Assembly (NCBI GenBank): GCA_015698045.1
Contig: BLAL01000012.1
Coordinates: 1,116,001 to 1,180,000, forward strand
DNA: 64,000 nt
Source of the DNA: Rhizophagus clarus
Lineage: Eukaryota; Glomeromycota; Glomeromycetes; Glomerales; Glomeraceae
Direction of reading: 5' to 3'
A program made the position numbers and the translations under genes. Numbering within the stretch: position 1 is the stretch's first letter; each line of letters opens with the position of its first letter. This document shows positions 32,023 to 43,449 of this stretch, in pieces. Below the pieces are notes generated by a model, which was not told the origin of the DNA, made no database searches, and worked only from the letters and a program-made list of their open reading frames with translations.

Positions 32023-32960
32023 AATTATCAGCAACAGCTTACATGTAGATTGATATATCAAGCATGCTTAGCTATTATCTTTTCGTCACTACTTTCTCTG
32101 GTAAATGGCATCTTGGCTTATGCATATTTTTTCATACTAAGGCATTTCAGCATAGCGGATAACAACAAGTGCTTCATCAATTAATTGATCCCAACATTTG
32201 TAGCTTAATACTAATAGTAAATTTTTGCCAAAAGGTTGTTACCTATTTATATATTTTTTGGGGTTCTGTTATAAAGCCATAAGATATGTTTGAATTATTT
32301 TATAAAGAAAAATAATAAGAGAAAATATTTAATTGAAGTAATCGATTAAATAAAGGACTTTGATGTTATATTAATATCATTAAAATTCAAGTAAAAAATT
32401 GTTTATTAAATAATTATTTTTTTTTATTTAGGACGTAATTATTAATTACACTAACAATTATTTTATAGATACAGCAGTTCAATTCTGAATCTGGATTAAA
32501 TCTCATTTTTTGGTAATACTGAAACATATTGATTTTTATCATAATTATTAAATACTCATTTATTATACTACTTGTAGAATCATATTGCTATACATTTATA
32601 TAAAATATAGTATATACAATAAAATTTTTGAAAATTGCCAAAAGTTTTCTAATGACAAATTAATCATGATATTTAGCAATTAATGCAATTTAATTCATAA
32701 AATCTACTACCAAAAATATTGGCTTTGTAATTTGTACAAGGAGGTATTCAATCAATATATTTAGGGTCTTATACAAAATTCGTTATACTTTCTTTTTAAC
32801 GATTTTTGTATTTTTTTTTTTTTTGTTTTGTTTTGTTTTTTTTTTTGAAATTGTCAAGTCTATCATGAAAAACAAATATTTAATTATTTATCCATATCGA
32901 ATATGCTTATGTGCTTAATTCAAGTGATGGTAATAAGCAAGTTTTTGAAAATACAAAATA
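32023..32960. other. Intergenic spacer
   Basis: AT-rich, with a T/G homopolymer stretch at about 32810-32850. No gene or repeat boundary supported. Confidence 0.35.
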
Positions 32961-33104
32961 GGGTGCAGACATTACTAATGTGACTTTTCTATGTTAGTAA
33001 CATCTCATATAGAGGTTTATTAATAATTCATATAATTTTAAGTTACGTCACAGGTTACAACTTTTTAAGTGACGTATCTAAAAAAAAGCAAATGTCTGTA
33101 CCCC
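32961..33104. mobile_element. Small MITE with GGGTRCAGACATT ends
   Basis: Ends are GGGTGCAGACATT and AATGTCTGTACCCC, imperfectly inverted, flanked by TA on each side. An inner pair, GTGACNTTTTCTATG-like sequence against AAGTGACGTA, gives partial fold-back. About 144 bp, non-coding. Confidence 0.5.
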
Positions 33105-33733
33105 TAATACAAAAGTACCTTTAAAAAAGGCAAAATACTGCTAAAAATATGACATATCTAACAAGGTGAACTGGGTTTGGGAATACATTAAACCGGTAAC
33201 TGATGGAAAACCTATTGTTTCTATGCTAACACTATCGATGATATAGAAGAAACTTGCCCTATAAAAAATAAATGTCCGGAAAATGTTATCAAAAATGTCT
33301 AGAAAATGTTCAGAATAAATCTGATGTGTCCAGAAAATGTTCACTTTTTTGGTACATGTCTGATACACTTCTGATACTTAAAATTTTGACATGTCCTAAC
33401 TTTGTCCAGAATTCGTCCAGTATTTGTTTGGTATAAAATTTTGGACAAATTCTGGACAGTTAAAGCTGGACAAATTTTGGACATAGTCAAAAAACCAGAT
33501 AGACAAATTCCAGACATGAAAAAGTTCAGGACAAATTCTGGATACTATTTCTAAAAAAGGATAAATTAATTTTGTAAAAAAATGCAAAAAACACAAAACT
33601 GACATTTAAAATCTTTTCTGTCGTACTAATTAAAATTGCAGAGCAGGCAAAAATACTATATATCTGTGATATAAAAATTTTGGGTTAAAGAATAAATACT
33701 TGTTATTTCATGGATATCTAAGGATAACTAAGT

Positions 33734-33784
33734 TATTCACTGATGTAGGGAGTCCCCCCGAAGGGAGGGGAACATCAGTGAATA
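33734..33784. other. Strong hairpin at the edge of the recombinase insert
   Basis: A 13-bp perfect stem (TATTCACTGATGT with its complement at 33772-33784) encloses a GC-rich inner stem of CCCC/GGGG around GAAG. Direct copies of TAAGTTATTC flank it on both sides. It may be a terminal structure of the inserted element. Confidence 0.55.
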
Positions 33785-33838
33785 CTAAGTTATTCTTAGC
33801 TTTCTATAAAATAACAGGTTTATCTTATTGTGTATGAC

Positions 33839-35433
33839 GTATATACCGATGGATTTTTTTAAGCTTTTTTTTACTTTTTTAAGCTTTTTTTTTACTTTTT
33901 TTATTTTTTTTTTTTTTTGCTTTTTTTCCTTTTTACATTCTTTTTTTTTTCCTTTACATATACTTTTTTTTTCTCGCATATTCTTTTTTTTAAGAAAATA
34001 ATAATAATATTACTATTATGTCTATTCCTACTCATGAAGAAATATATAGACTTCAACAACTTTTGAGAGTTAAAAATACAGACAAATGTACTTCAAAATG
34101 GCTTCGTGTAGTTGATAGATTTAATAAAGAAGCTAATATGACAAAAAAAATTAATCAATATGACACATGTAATGAACTTGTGGATTTCCTATGTAAATTT
34201 ATTACATGGCTTAAAAAATTAAATGGTAAAGAATATAAAGCCGAGTCTATATATAATTGTTATGCATTATTAGCAAGATATTTAAAGGAAGAGTCAGTGA
34301 TTAAGCCATGTAAAATCTGGGATCAGTATTCTTTTCTTTTGGCAATTAAAACCTTAGATGGTAAAATGAAACAACTTCAACTTCAAGGATTGGGAGAAAC
34401 TGCACAAGCAGATTCATTAACTCGGCAAGAAATCCAACAAATACTAGACCATTCTACAATGAATGGTAAAGATAATGAATCATTGATTAGAAGAGTATTC
34501 TTTTGGATTTCTTTATTATATGGTTTGCGGGGTGGTGATGCTTATAAAATTGAAGATCAACAATTAACATGAAGAAAAGATGGTGGATTAAATTTGAAAA
34601 TGTTTATTGAAAAAAATAACCAGAGGGCGTGAGAAATAGAAACAAATATGGAAAATCTACATCACGTAAAATTCCCATTCCACCAGATTTTGAAGGAAAT
34701 AATTACTGACCCATATATGACATTTTGAAATATAAATCAATGAGACCTTCAGAAGCATGTCCATCATTTTTTTTAGAGACTACAAGATCAAAAGCGGGTA
34801 AATAAGTGTATTTACATTTTTATTGATAAATAACAATATTGAGAAAGTATTATTTTTTAGATATTAATAAAGGAATATGGTACAAAAAAAACAGAATGGG
34901 ACAAAATAAATTAGGGCAAATGTTGCATCAAATTGCCACCTTAACAGGTATTGATTTATCTGATGGTCAGAAAATTGTTAATCACAGTTGTCGTAGAACA
35001 GCAATACAAATGCTTAAAGATGGAGATGTGATATTATGGAATTTTCTGGTCATAGATCACGAGAAGGAGTAAGAACTTACAAAAGTTCAGATGAAGCAAG
35101 AAAAATTAAGAATGTTGTTAGTTTAATACCTTTAGATCTTGATGATATTGAAATAGAAGAATTTGAATACTTTTCAGGAAATTGGGAAAATTTGAACATT
35201 AATGATAGTGATTCAGATGCTTCAGATAATGATGGTTTAGATGAAGATGTATACAATTGGAGTTTTCAAAAATAATTATTCCTAATACAGTTAAAGATGT
35301 ACATTTTCATATTCATTATTAAATTAAAAAATCTTATTAATAATCACAAATAAAATCGTAAAAGGTATAATCAAGTAAATAAAATATAGTTAAACCAGTG
35401 GAGTAAGTAATAAAAAAATCCATCGGTATATAC
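33839..35433. repeat. 23-bp perfect inverted repeats bracketing the recombinase
   Basis: GTATATACCGATGG followed by ATTTTTTTA at 33839-33861 is exactly mirrored at 35411-35433. The pair encloses the Crypton-like gene with little spare sequence, so the repeats may be its own termini or recombination sites. Confidence 0.7.
34018..35275 (+). pseudogene. Crypton-like tyrosine recombinase (DUF3504 type), broken
   Basis: The first frame (34018-34572) holds an N-terminal SAM-like core-binding region (YNCYALLARYLKEES) and the catalytic arginine in WISLLYGLRGGDAYKIE (R171). After a TGA at 34570 and a frameshift near 34625, the protein continues as RNRNKYGKSTSRKIPIPPDF, a second TGA at 34707, then YDILKYKSMRPSEACPSFFL. 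An intron is likely at 34798-34860 (63 nt, GTAAAT...TTTTTTAG): it contains an in-frame stop and its removal keeps the frame. KNRMGQNKLGQMLHQIA, NHSCRRTAIQML (HxxR) and, after another shift near 35030, SGHRSREGVRTYKSS (H/R and Tyr) complete the R-H-R-H-Y set. An acidic tail follows. Such enzymes cut and join DNA during Crypton transposition. Confidence 0.8.
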
Positions 35434-35662
35434 ATAATACCAATGGGATAATAATGATCATCTATCCATTGATCATCTTTTATGGCAAAATTTTACGAAA
35501 ATACATTTCCAGACAATTTCAGGACAAATTCCTAATATCCCAAAAATACAGTGTTTTTGGAACAGTTTCCAGACACACAGTGTTCAGAATTTTTGAACAA
35601 TATTTTAGAAATTTTTTTCAGACATTTTCTGGACATTATCTGGACACTTATTTTTTATAGGA

Positions 35663-37349
35663 TTGTGGTTTTTCTTGTGTTTATAATTTACAAACAAGTA
35701 TTATAAATTATCATTTGAATACAATACATAAAATTTATAGAAAAAAGTGGTATGTGTACTACTATGTAAAAATTATTGCATTTAAGAAAATAACATTAAT
35801 TATCTGTATAGGGTGGGTACACCCATATTTCTTTCCTATCTTTTTTTCCTATCTTTTTTTTATTTTGTTATTTTCTTCCTTTTTAGGTGGGTGGGTACAC
35901 ATGTTCTTGTTTCTTTTATTTTTTCCTTCAATATTTCCTTTCTCTTTTTCTCTTATAAGAAGTACTAATATCAATAGCCATTAAACAGATAAATTCCGTC
36001 TATGATAGACTTTATACAATGAGAAATTTGTAGAAAAGCTTTGATACCTAAAATCATGTTGTTAGATTAAAAGTAGAAAATTTCTCAAAATGAAAAGAAA
36101 GTTCATAATATTAAAAATATAAAAATACACAAATCACACACCTTAATTAAAAAATTAATGTTCACAAATAATTAATCCACAAGAGAAATAATAAATAATA
36201 AAAATCAGGTAATGATAATTATAAGCTAGTATATTTTTCTTAATAATCCTGAATTAATAGGTATATCAGCCAATTTAATTTCAGTTTTGATTAAAATTAC
36301 AATGATTTTGGATGGAATTAAAAAAATCTAAATTAAAATCTGGCGGCCCATTGTATTGTAATTATAATGAATTTTCTATTGAAGTGTAGGGTAATGAATA
36401 TTTTAGATAGATAAATTAAGATAAAAGTATACGACATATAAAATGTTTATTTATTAAATGTATTCCTCCGCAATTGAGGTTAAACTATGAGAAGTCTTTG
36501 TTCTATTTACATCAAAGAAATTATTTAAAGAGTTAGAAGTAGATTCAAAATAAGAGCTTTAGTAAAAGAATTTTACTAATAGAGAATCAATATTTTGACC
36601 AATAAACAAACTTACAAAAGTTATCAAATCAGGTAGCTTCAAACCAGTCAATTGCAGGGAGTCGATACTTCCTAATAATTTATTGATTCAGATTTTGTAT
36701 TTGTAAAGGTCATCGGAGGTTATAAATTACTATTAATATTTAAGCTATAGATAAGAGAAGAATTACATTGACTAATAATTAACTCATAAATTTCTAGCTC
36801 CAAAAGATCTTTGTTTTAAATAAAAACTATTATAATTAAATACGTTGTTCACCAACTCAGTCTGTTAAGCAGTGAATTATGAATATCTTCAGGGAGACAC
36901 TAGCCATGAAGTATTTTAATCAATTCCTTGTATACTAAAAGGCAGTGTATTCAATAATTAAAATGTATCTTTATTAGTTGTAGGTACGTTAACAACTTAT
37001 ACAATAAGGCAATCTTATAACACTTGCAATTACAACTTTATTATAAACAACTTGTCTGAACTTCATCCCTCTATTTTTAAGCAAATATTCAAGATATTTA
37101 TACAAATTGAACTTCATTTAAATATATAAATAATATAAGATATAAAAGATATAAATATAATAAATAATATATAAGAAATAAAAGAAATATAAGAAATAAG
37201 TACTATATATACTATAAATGATATATAAGAAATATATACTAAATATACTAAATATACTTAATATACTTTATATACTTCATCGATTATTTGTGGCGCAGTA
37301 ATATTAATATTCATCATCATGTAAATGCAAATTATTCGTCTAACATCGT
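35663..37349. other. Intergenic AT-rich region
   Basis: No gene seen. GGGTGGGTACAC words flank a T-rich stretch at 35812-35902. From about 37085 to 37270 the sequence is a degenerate ATATAAGAAATA simple repeat. Confidence 0.4.
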
Positions 37350-38308
37350 ATAAACTTCTGAAAAAAAAACACCAAAATGTTTCATTTAGTGTTAGTATTT
37401 TCTTTTTTAATTTCGGGTTAAATGGATAAATCGGGTCAAATCCAATGGGCCTGAATTGATCAAACAGTTTTTTTTAGTATTCTAAAGTTCGCTAACTGTA
37501 CCTAGTTGTATTTTTTTAAAAAAAAAACAATTTTTTTAATCGTTATATTTAAAAAAAAATGATTTTTTTTTATTTATTACATTTAAAAAATGATCTTAAT
37601 CAATTTTTTTATCGTTTATAACTAAAATAAAATGATTTTTTATCGTTTAAATCTAAAAAAAATCAATTTTTTAAATTGATTTAAATTTTTTTAAATCACT
37701 TTACATAAAAAAACAGGTTTTAATCGCTTAAAAAAAATGATTTTTTTTTAAAATCATTTTACTTTAAATGATGATTATCACGATCTTTTTTATTAAACGT
37801 TCTAAAAAACTATTTTAATAAAAAAATATTCTTTTTTTTTGGTCATTTCAATGAAAAAGTGTTATTTTAAAATTAATTTAATAAAAAAGTCTTTTTAATT
37901 ATTAAACAAAAAAGCATCTTGTAATGTTCTTTAAATCATTTAATTATTTAATAAAATTTTTTTTCATAGTTTTCTTTATATATGCATGTTAGATATAATA
38001 AATTTATACAACAATACTATTATCCATTATCCTTATAATTATCTTCTTAAAAGCCATTTAATGATGATATAATGAAATAATTTTATTTTTCATATTTCCG
38101 TGACTAGTGTTTATTTTTTCACGTTTATATTAAAAATAAATAAAATATAATAAAATTAATGAAATTGCAAAAAAAAATTTTTTTTTTTTTTGTCTCATTA
38201 CAATGATAAATATTGTAATTATAATAAGAAATCAAAATTTCTCTTTTAGTTTTATTTTGCTTTATTCTACTCTATTATATTTTATTTTATCTTTTGATGG
38301 GAGTGAAG
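37350..38308 (+). repeat. Direct duplication, left copy
   Basis: The segment from AAACTTCTGAAAAAAAAACACC to GGGAGTGAAG corresponds, base for base over long stretches, to about 39862-41366. Shared landmarks are CAAACAGTTTTTTTTAGTATTCTAAAG, the ATTATACATTATCCTTAT region and CTACTCTATTATATTTTATTTTA. No coding potential. Confidence 0.75.
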
Positions 38309-38310
38309 TA

Positions 38311-38567
38311 TGGCGTACCGTAGAAGTCAAAAGGTTGTTGTAAAAACAACAAGTTAGTTGTTAAAAATCAACAAGTAAGTTGTTGTGAATTAATAAGTTA
38401 CTTGTTGATTTACAACAACTAACTTGTTGTATTGATCGACATGGCGAGGTAACAAGTAACTTGTTGCTTTTTATGTCGATCACATTTTGATTTCCATTTA
38501 TGGAAAATGATCCATATATATAGCGGATTACCGATTAACTGGGTTATTCGATTATATCACTTCAAGA
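38311..38567 (-). repeat. About 257-bp repeat P, inverted copy
   Basis: Begins TGGCGTACCGTAGAAGTC after a TA and contains several AACAAGTTAGTTGTT and CAAGTAACTTGTTG palindromes. It is the reverse complement of the two copies at 41367-41623 and 41628-41880. The first bases resemble the YGGTGTACCRTT end of the element at 20199, suggesting a related TA-inserting element. Confidence 0.75.
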
Positions 38568-38929
38568 TAAAATAAAATAGAATATTTGATGCTAGAAAAT
38601 GAATGGGGTTTTGACATTTTTAGCTTTGTTGTTATAAAAAAAATGATTAAACAACTCAAAAACAATGCTTAAATTGTTTTTTATTAATCGATTTAGAAAA
38701 AAATGGTTTTTTATTAAACGAATTAGGAAAAAAACAGTTTTTATACTAAATAGCAGAAAAATAGTCAAAATAATTTTTTTTTATTATACGTCTAATAAAA
38801 AATTTTTTGTAAAAAAACAATTAACTGAATATTACCATACCAGAATTCTCGTGTTAATGGAGAAATGGTAAATGCAGCTGCATATGTAGATAGTGTTTTA
38901 TTCGTGCTAAGAGGTACATAATATTAAAG

Positions 38930-39850
38930 CAATTAATAAAAAAAAGTTATTTTTTTTTTGTTAAAATGATTAATAATAAGTCATTTTTTGTTAATGACGA
39001 TTAATAAAAAAATCATTTTTTTTGTTAAAGGATGATTAATAAAAAAAAATCATCTTTTTTTAGTTAAAAACGATTAATAAAAAAAATCATCTTTTTTTAG
39101 TTAAAAACGATTAATAAAAAAAATCATCTTTTTTTAGTTAAAAACGATTAATAAAAAAAAATCATTTTTTTTTTAGTTAAAAACGAATAATAAAAAAAAT
39201 CCTTTTTTTTAGTTAAAGACGAATAATAAAAAAAAATCATTTTTTTTTGTTAAAGACGATTAATAAAAAAAAATCAATTTTTTTTTGTTAAAAACAATTA
39301 ATAAAAAAAAATCAATTTTTTTTTCGTTAAGATGATTAATAAAAAAAATTGTTTTTTTATTAAGATGATTAATAAAAATCTATCATTTTTTTTTGTTAAG
39401 ACAATTAATAAAAAACAATCCTGTTTTTTTGTTAAGAAGATAATAAAAAAATCATTTTTTTTATTAAGACGAATATAAATAATCATTTTTTTTGTTAAAA
39501 TAATTAACGATTAATAAAAAAATCAAACGATTTTATCAACGCTTTTTTATGCATTTAATTTAAAAAACATTGAAAAATTTTTCTTAAGAATTTAATTAAA
39601 AAATATTAAAAACGCTTTTTTAAGCGTTTAACTTAAAAAATGTTTTTTTAAGCATTTTAAAATTTTAAAAAAAATCGTTAAATAAAGTGTTTAATTAAAA
39701 AACACTAAAATATGTTTTTTTTAACACTTTTTAAGCGTTTAATAATAAAAAAAAATGTTAAACCCGTCTTTTAACGTTTTTTTAGTAATATAAAATTAAA
39801 TTGGCAAAAAAAGCCTTGGTTTTTTTGCATTATAAAAAAAATGGTTTGGC
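38930..39850. repeat. AT minisatellites between the duplicated arms
   Basis: From about 38935 to 39500 there are 36-40-bp units of GTTAAAAACGATTAATAAAA followed by ATCATTTTTTTT. Three consecutive units near 39058-39170 keep a period of about 37. From about 39540 to 39850 the satellite changes to the GCGTTTAATTAAAAAA type also present at 18908. Confidence 0.75.
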
Positions 39851-39861
39851 ATTTTTTCGCA

Positions 39862-41366
39862 TAAACTTCTGAAAAAAAAATACCAAAATGCTTCATTTAG
39901 TGTCAATATTTTTTTTTTTAATTTTAGGTTAAACGGGTAAATTGAATCAAACCTAAACCTAATGGATCTGAATTGACCAAACAGTTTTTTTTTAGTATTC
40001 TAAAGCTCACTAATTATATGCAAATTGCCCTAGTTACATTTTAAAAAAACAATTTTTTTAATCATAACATTTACAAAAACGATGTTTTTATTAATTACAT
40101 CTAAAAAATAATCTTTTTAATTGATTTTTTTATTGTTTATAACAAAAAAAATCATTTTTTTATCGTTTATAACAAAAAAAATCATTTTTTTATCGTTTAT
40201 AACAAAAAAAATCATTTTTTTATCGTTTATAACTAAAAAAAAATCATTTTTTTATCGTTTATAACTAAAAAAAATCATTTTTTTATCATTTATAACTTAA
40301 AAAAATCATTTTTTTTATCGTTTATAACTTAAAAAAAATCATTTTTTTTTATCGTTTATAACTTAAAAAAATCATTTTTTTTATCGTTTATAACTAATAA
40401 AAAATGATTTTTTTATCGTTTATAACTAATAAAAAATGATTTTTTTATCGTTTATAACTAATAAAAAATGATTTTTTTATCGTTTATAACTAATAAAAAA
40501 TGATTTTTTTATCGTTTATAACTAATAAAACATGATTTTTTCATCGTTTATAACTAAAAAAAATTGGTTTTTATATCATTTAAATCTAAAAAAAATGATA
40601 TCATTTTTTATCATTTATAACTAATAAAACATGATTTTTTCATCGTTTATAACTAAAAAAAATTGGTTTTTATATCATTTAAATCTAAAAAAAAATGATT
40701 TTTTAAATTAATTTAAATTTTTTTAAATCACTTTACATAAAGAAAAAACAGATTTTAATCACTTAAAAAAAATGATTTTTTTAAAATCGTTTTTACTTTA
40801 AAAATTTTTTCAATCGTTTAATTAATAAAAAATAATGATTTTTATTAAACATTCTAAAAAACTATTTTAATAAAAAAAATATTCTTTTTTTTTTTGGTCA
40901 TTTTAATGAAAAAGTGTTATTTTTAAAATTAATTTAATAAAAAAAAGTCTTTTTAATTATTTAACAAAAAAGTACTATCTTGTAATGTTCTTTAAATTGT
41001 TTAATTATTTAATAAAATTTTTTTTTATAGTTTTCTTTATGTATGCGTGTTAAATATAATAAATTTATGCAACAATGCTATTATACATTATCCTTATTAT
41101 TATCTCCCTAATAGCCATTTAATGATGATACAATGAAATAATTTTTTTTTCATATTGCCGTAACTATTCAATTTTCATGTTAATATTAACAAAAAAAAAT
41201 AAAACAAAATAAAATATAATAAAATTAATGGAATTGCAAAAAGAAAAATTTTTTTTTGTCTCATTACAATGTTAAATATTGTAATTATAATAAGAAGTTA
41301 AAGTTTCTCTTTTAGTTTTATTTTGCTTTATTCTACTCTATTATATTTTATTTTAACTTATAACGG
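39862..41366 (+). repeat. Direct duplication, right copy, expanded by a minisatellite
   Basis: Same sequence as 37350-38308 but about 550 bp longer, because the word TTTTTTATCGTTTATAACTA followed by AAAAAATCA has been amplified to some 18 units of 30-35 bp between about 40120 and 40680. Confidence 0.75.
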
Positions 41367-41880
41367 GAGTGAAGTGATATAATCGAATAACCCAGTTAAT
41401 CGGTAATCCGCTATATATATGGATCATTTTCCATAAATGGAAATCAAAATGTGATCGACATAAAAAGCAACAAGTTACTTGTTACCTCGCCATGTCGATC
41501 AATACAACAAGTTAGTTGTTGTAAATCAACAAGTAACTTATTAATTTACAACAACTTACTTGTTGATTTACAACAACTAACTTGTTGTTTTTACAACAAC
41601 CTTTTGACTTCTACGGTACGCCATAGTGAAGTGATATAATCGAATAACCCAGTTAATCGGTAATCTGATATATATATGGATCATTTTCCATAAATGGAAA
41701 TCAAAATGTGATCGACATAAAAAGCAACAAGTTACTTGTTACCTCGCTATGTTGATCAATACAACAAGTTAGTTGTTGTAAATCAACAAGTAATTTATTA
41801 ATTTATAACAACTTACTTGTTGATTTACAACAACTAACTTGTTGTTTTTACAACAACTTTTTGACTTCTACGGTACGCCA
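41367..41880 (+). repeat. Repeat P, two tandem copies
   Basis: GAAGTGATATAATCGAATAA starts copies at about 41367 and 41628. Each ends CTACGGTACGCCA followed by TA. They mirror 38311-38567, so the whole 38311-41880 block has inverted ends with the right end doubled. Confidence 0.75.
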
Positions 41881-43070
41881 TAAATATAGAATAAATCTAT
41901 ATAAGGAAGATCATTTGAAATTCAATTTTTGTTTGTTTATTTTTTTTTTTTTTTGTATCTTATAATAAACATGTAATGAAAAAAAAATTTTTTTTTTATT
42001 ATATAATAAACGTCTGTTCATCAGGAGGGAGGGTGGGCGAAATACTCTATCTTAGATTCAAGATTCAGATTCATTATTCCTAAGAACTAAGAATTAAATT
42101 CGCAAGCAAAGTTTTCTAGTAGATCATACCCAAAAAAGAGTATACCTGGCAAGTGTTTTGATGATCATTCAGCCGGGACTTTATGGGTTACATTATTCTA
42201 AAAAATATAAAAAAAAAACTGTATTACCAAATTGAACAGCACAACAGATTACCGAATAGGAAAATTTTAGCATCTGTTTTTTACACTACGATAATGTACA
42301 TCATTTTTTTGGCAATGTTCAGTAATGATGAAATGTTGATGCATATTATTTGGAATTTTTATCATTAGATGAATAGTATTTAATAATGTTCATCACTTTA
42401 AATTTAATGTTTATCATGTAAATTCAATATACATCATGGTGTTGAGAAAAAAAAACTTTGCTTTTTTTTCTATTATATTCGTTAAGTTGCTCCTGAATGT
42501 AAAATATTTCTCACTGTAGATTTGCCACAATTATTATAGCTGTGTTTTTGGCTCTTGAATGTTTTTTACCTTGTCATGCATGCTTACAATATTTAATTAT
42601 TTTAATAATAATAAAAAAAAGAAAAAATTTTTTTTTTATATGCATGCCGCTTTATTTAAGTAAAATCATTAACAGAAAATACAAAAAAAAAGCATGCCTA
42701 ACATGACTAAAAAAAGCACTGAACTTGACTTTCGAAAAGGCATAACCTTGAAAAAGAAATCCAAAACTACGCAGGCAAGATAATGTATAGGAAAAAAGGG
42801 TGGGGTTCAATTTATACTTCGATTTCCAAAACGCTTTTCAATCTGCTTTAAAGAAGAAATTGACATTAAAGATGATCACTGTTGTAGCCGTTCATCCTTA
42901 GCTTTATTTTGGTAACATTTTCACGCTTTAGCCTTGTGAAAATCGATAATTGATTATCAGCGAACTTGTTTAACTATATACCGATCTGCTTTTTTTAAAC
43001 TTTTTTTTTTTTTTTTAACTCCGTTAAACTTTTTAACTTCTCATTCTAAAATAAAGTAAAATAAAAAAAA
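41881..43070. other. Intergenic AT-rich region
   Basis: No gene supported. The 61-residue frame at 42183 is low-complexity without a recognisable domain. Confidence 0.35.
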
Positions 43071-43078
43071 ATTAAACT

Positions 43079-43141
43079 CCTCGCCTTTCTTTTCTTTTCC
43101 CTTCCCTCGTCCCTTTCCTCCTCATTCTCTTCCTTCTCTCA
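43079..43141 (+). promoter_or_regulatory. C/T-rich tract upstream of the 43-kb exon array
   Basis: About 60 bases are almost exclusively C and T on the + strand, some 300-500 bases before the first exon-like unit. The tract mirrors the arrangement at 13240-13495 for the minus-strand array. Confidence 0.3.
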
Positions 43142-43449
43142 TCTTGTGAATTAACAAAATTAAATTATATCAAACTCATGATGAACTTTATCGAAAGAAA
43201 GTTTCTAAAACAGAAATAATGTATTTATCAATGAATTATTGAAACACCCAAATATTTTGAATACTTCACATGTATGAAGAGTGATGTATTCAACAAATTC
43301 TTAATGAGACATTCAGTAACAGTTCGATTTTTATAGCTCTTGTTGCAGCTCTCCAAATATCTTTGGACATGAATTATTCTTTTACTATTTTTTTTTTACT
43401 TTTAGAGAAATGAATATCTACTGATATTACATCTCATTCTTTTATACTT

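Larger units (their letters stand above)
33257..35662. mobile_element. CCCTATA-type TIR element carrying a Crypton-like insert
   Basis: Ends CCCTATAAAAAATAA and TTATTTTTTATAGGA, flanked by TTG at 33254-33256 and 35663-35665. The outer parts (33257-33695 and 35445-35662) are the reverse complement of the 650-bp element at 57618-58267 and are built from TGTCCAGAAA/TTCTGGACA words. Relative to that empty copy, 33696-35444 is extra and is flanked by an imperfect repeat, AGAATAA/GGGATAA. The extra segment carries the recombinase pseudogene. Confidence 0.75.

Noticed and set aside
34564..34710. TGA read as tryptophan (alternative genetic code)
   Set aside because: TGA is the natural stop of the intact F-box gene ending at 8008, so the TGA codons in the recombinase are inactivating mutations.
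39058..40690. Regular 30-37-bp AT repeats
   Set aside because: Simple minisatellites without spacers; not CRISPR and not coding.
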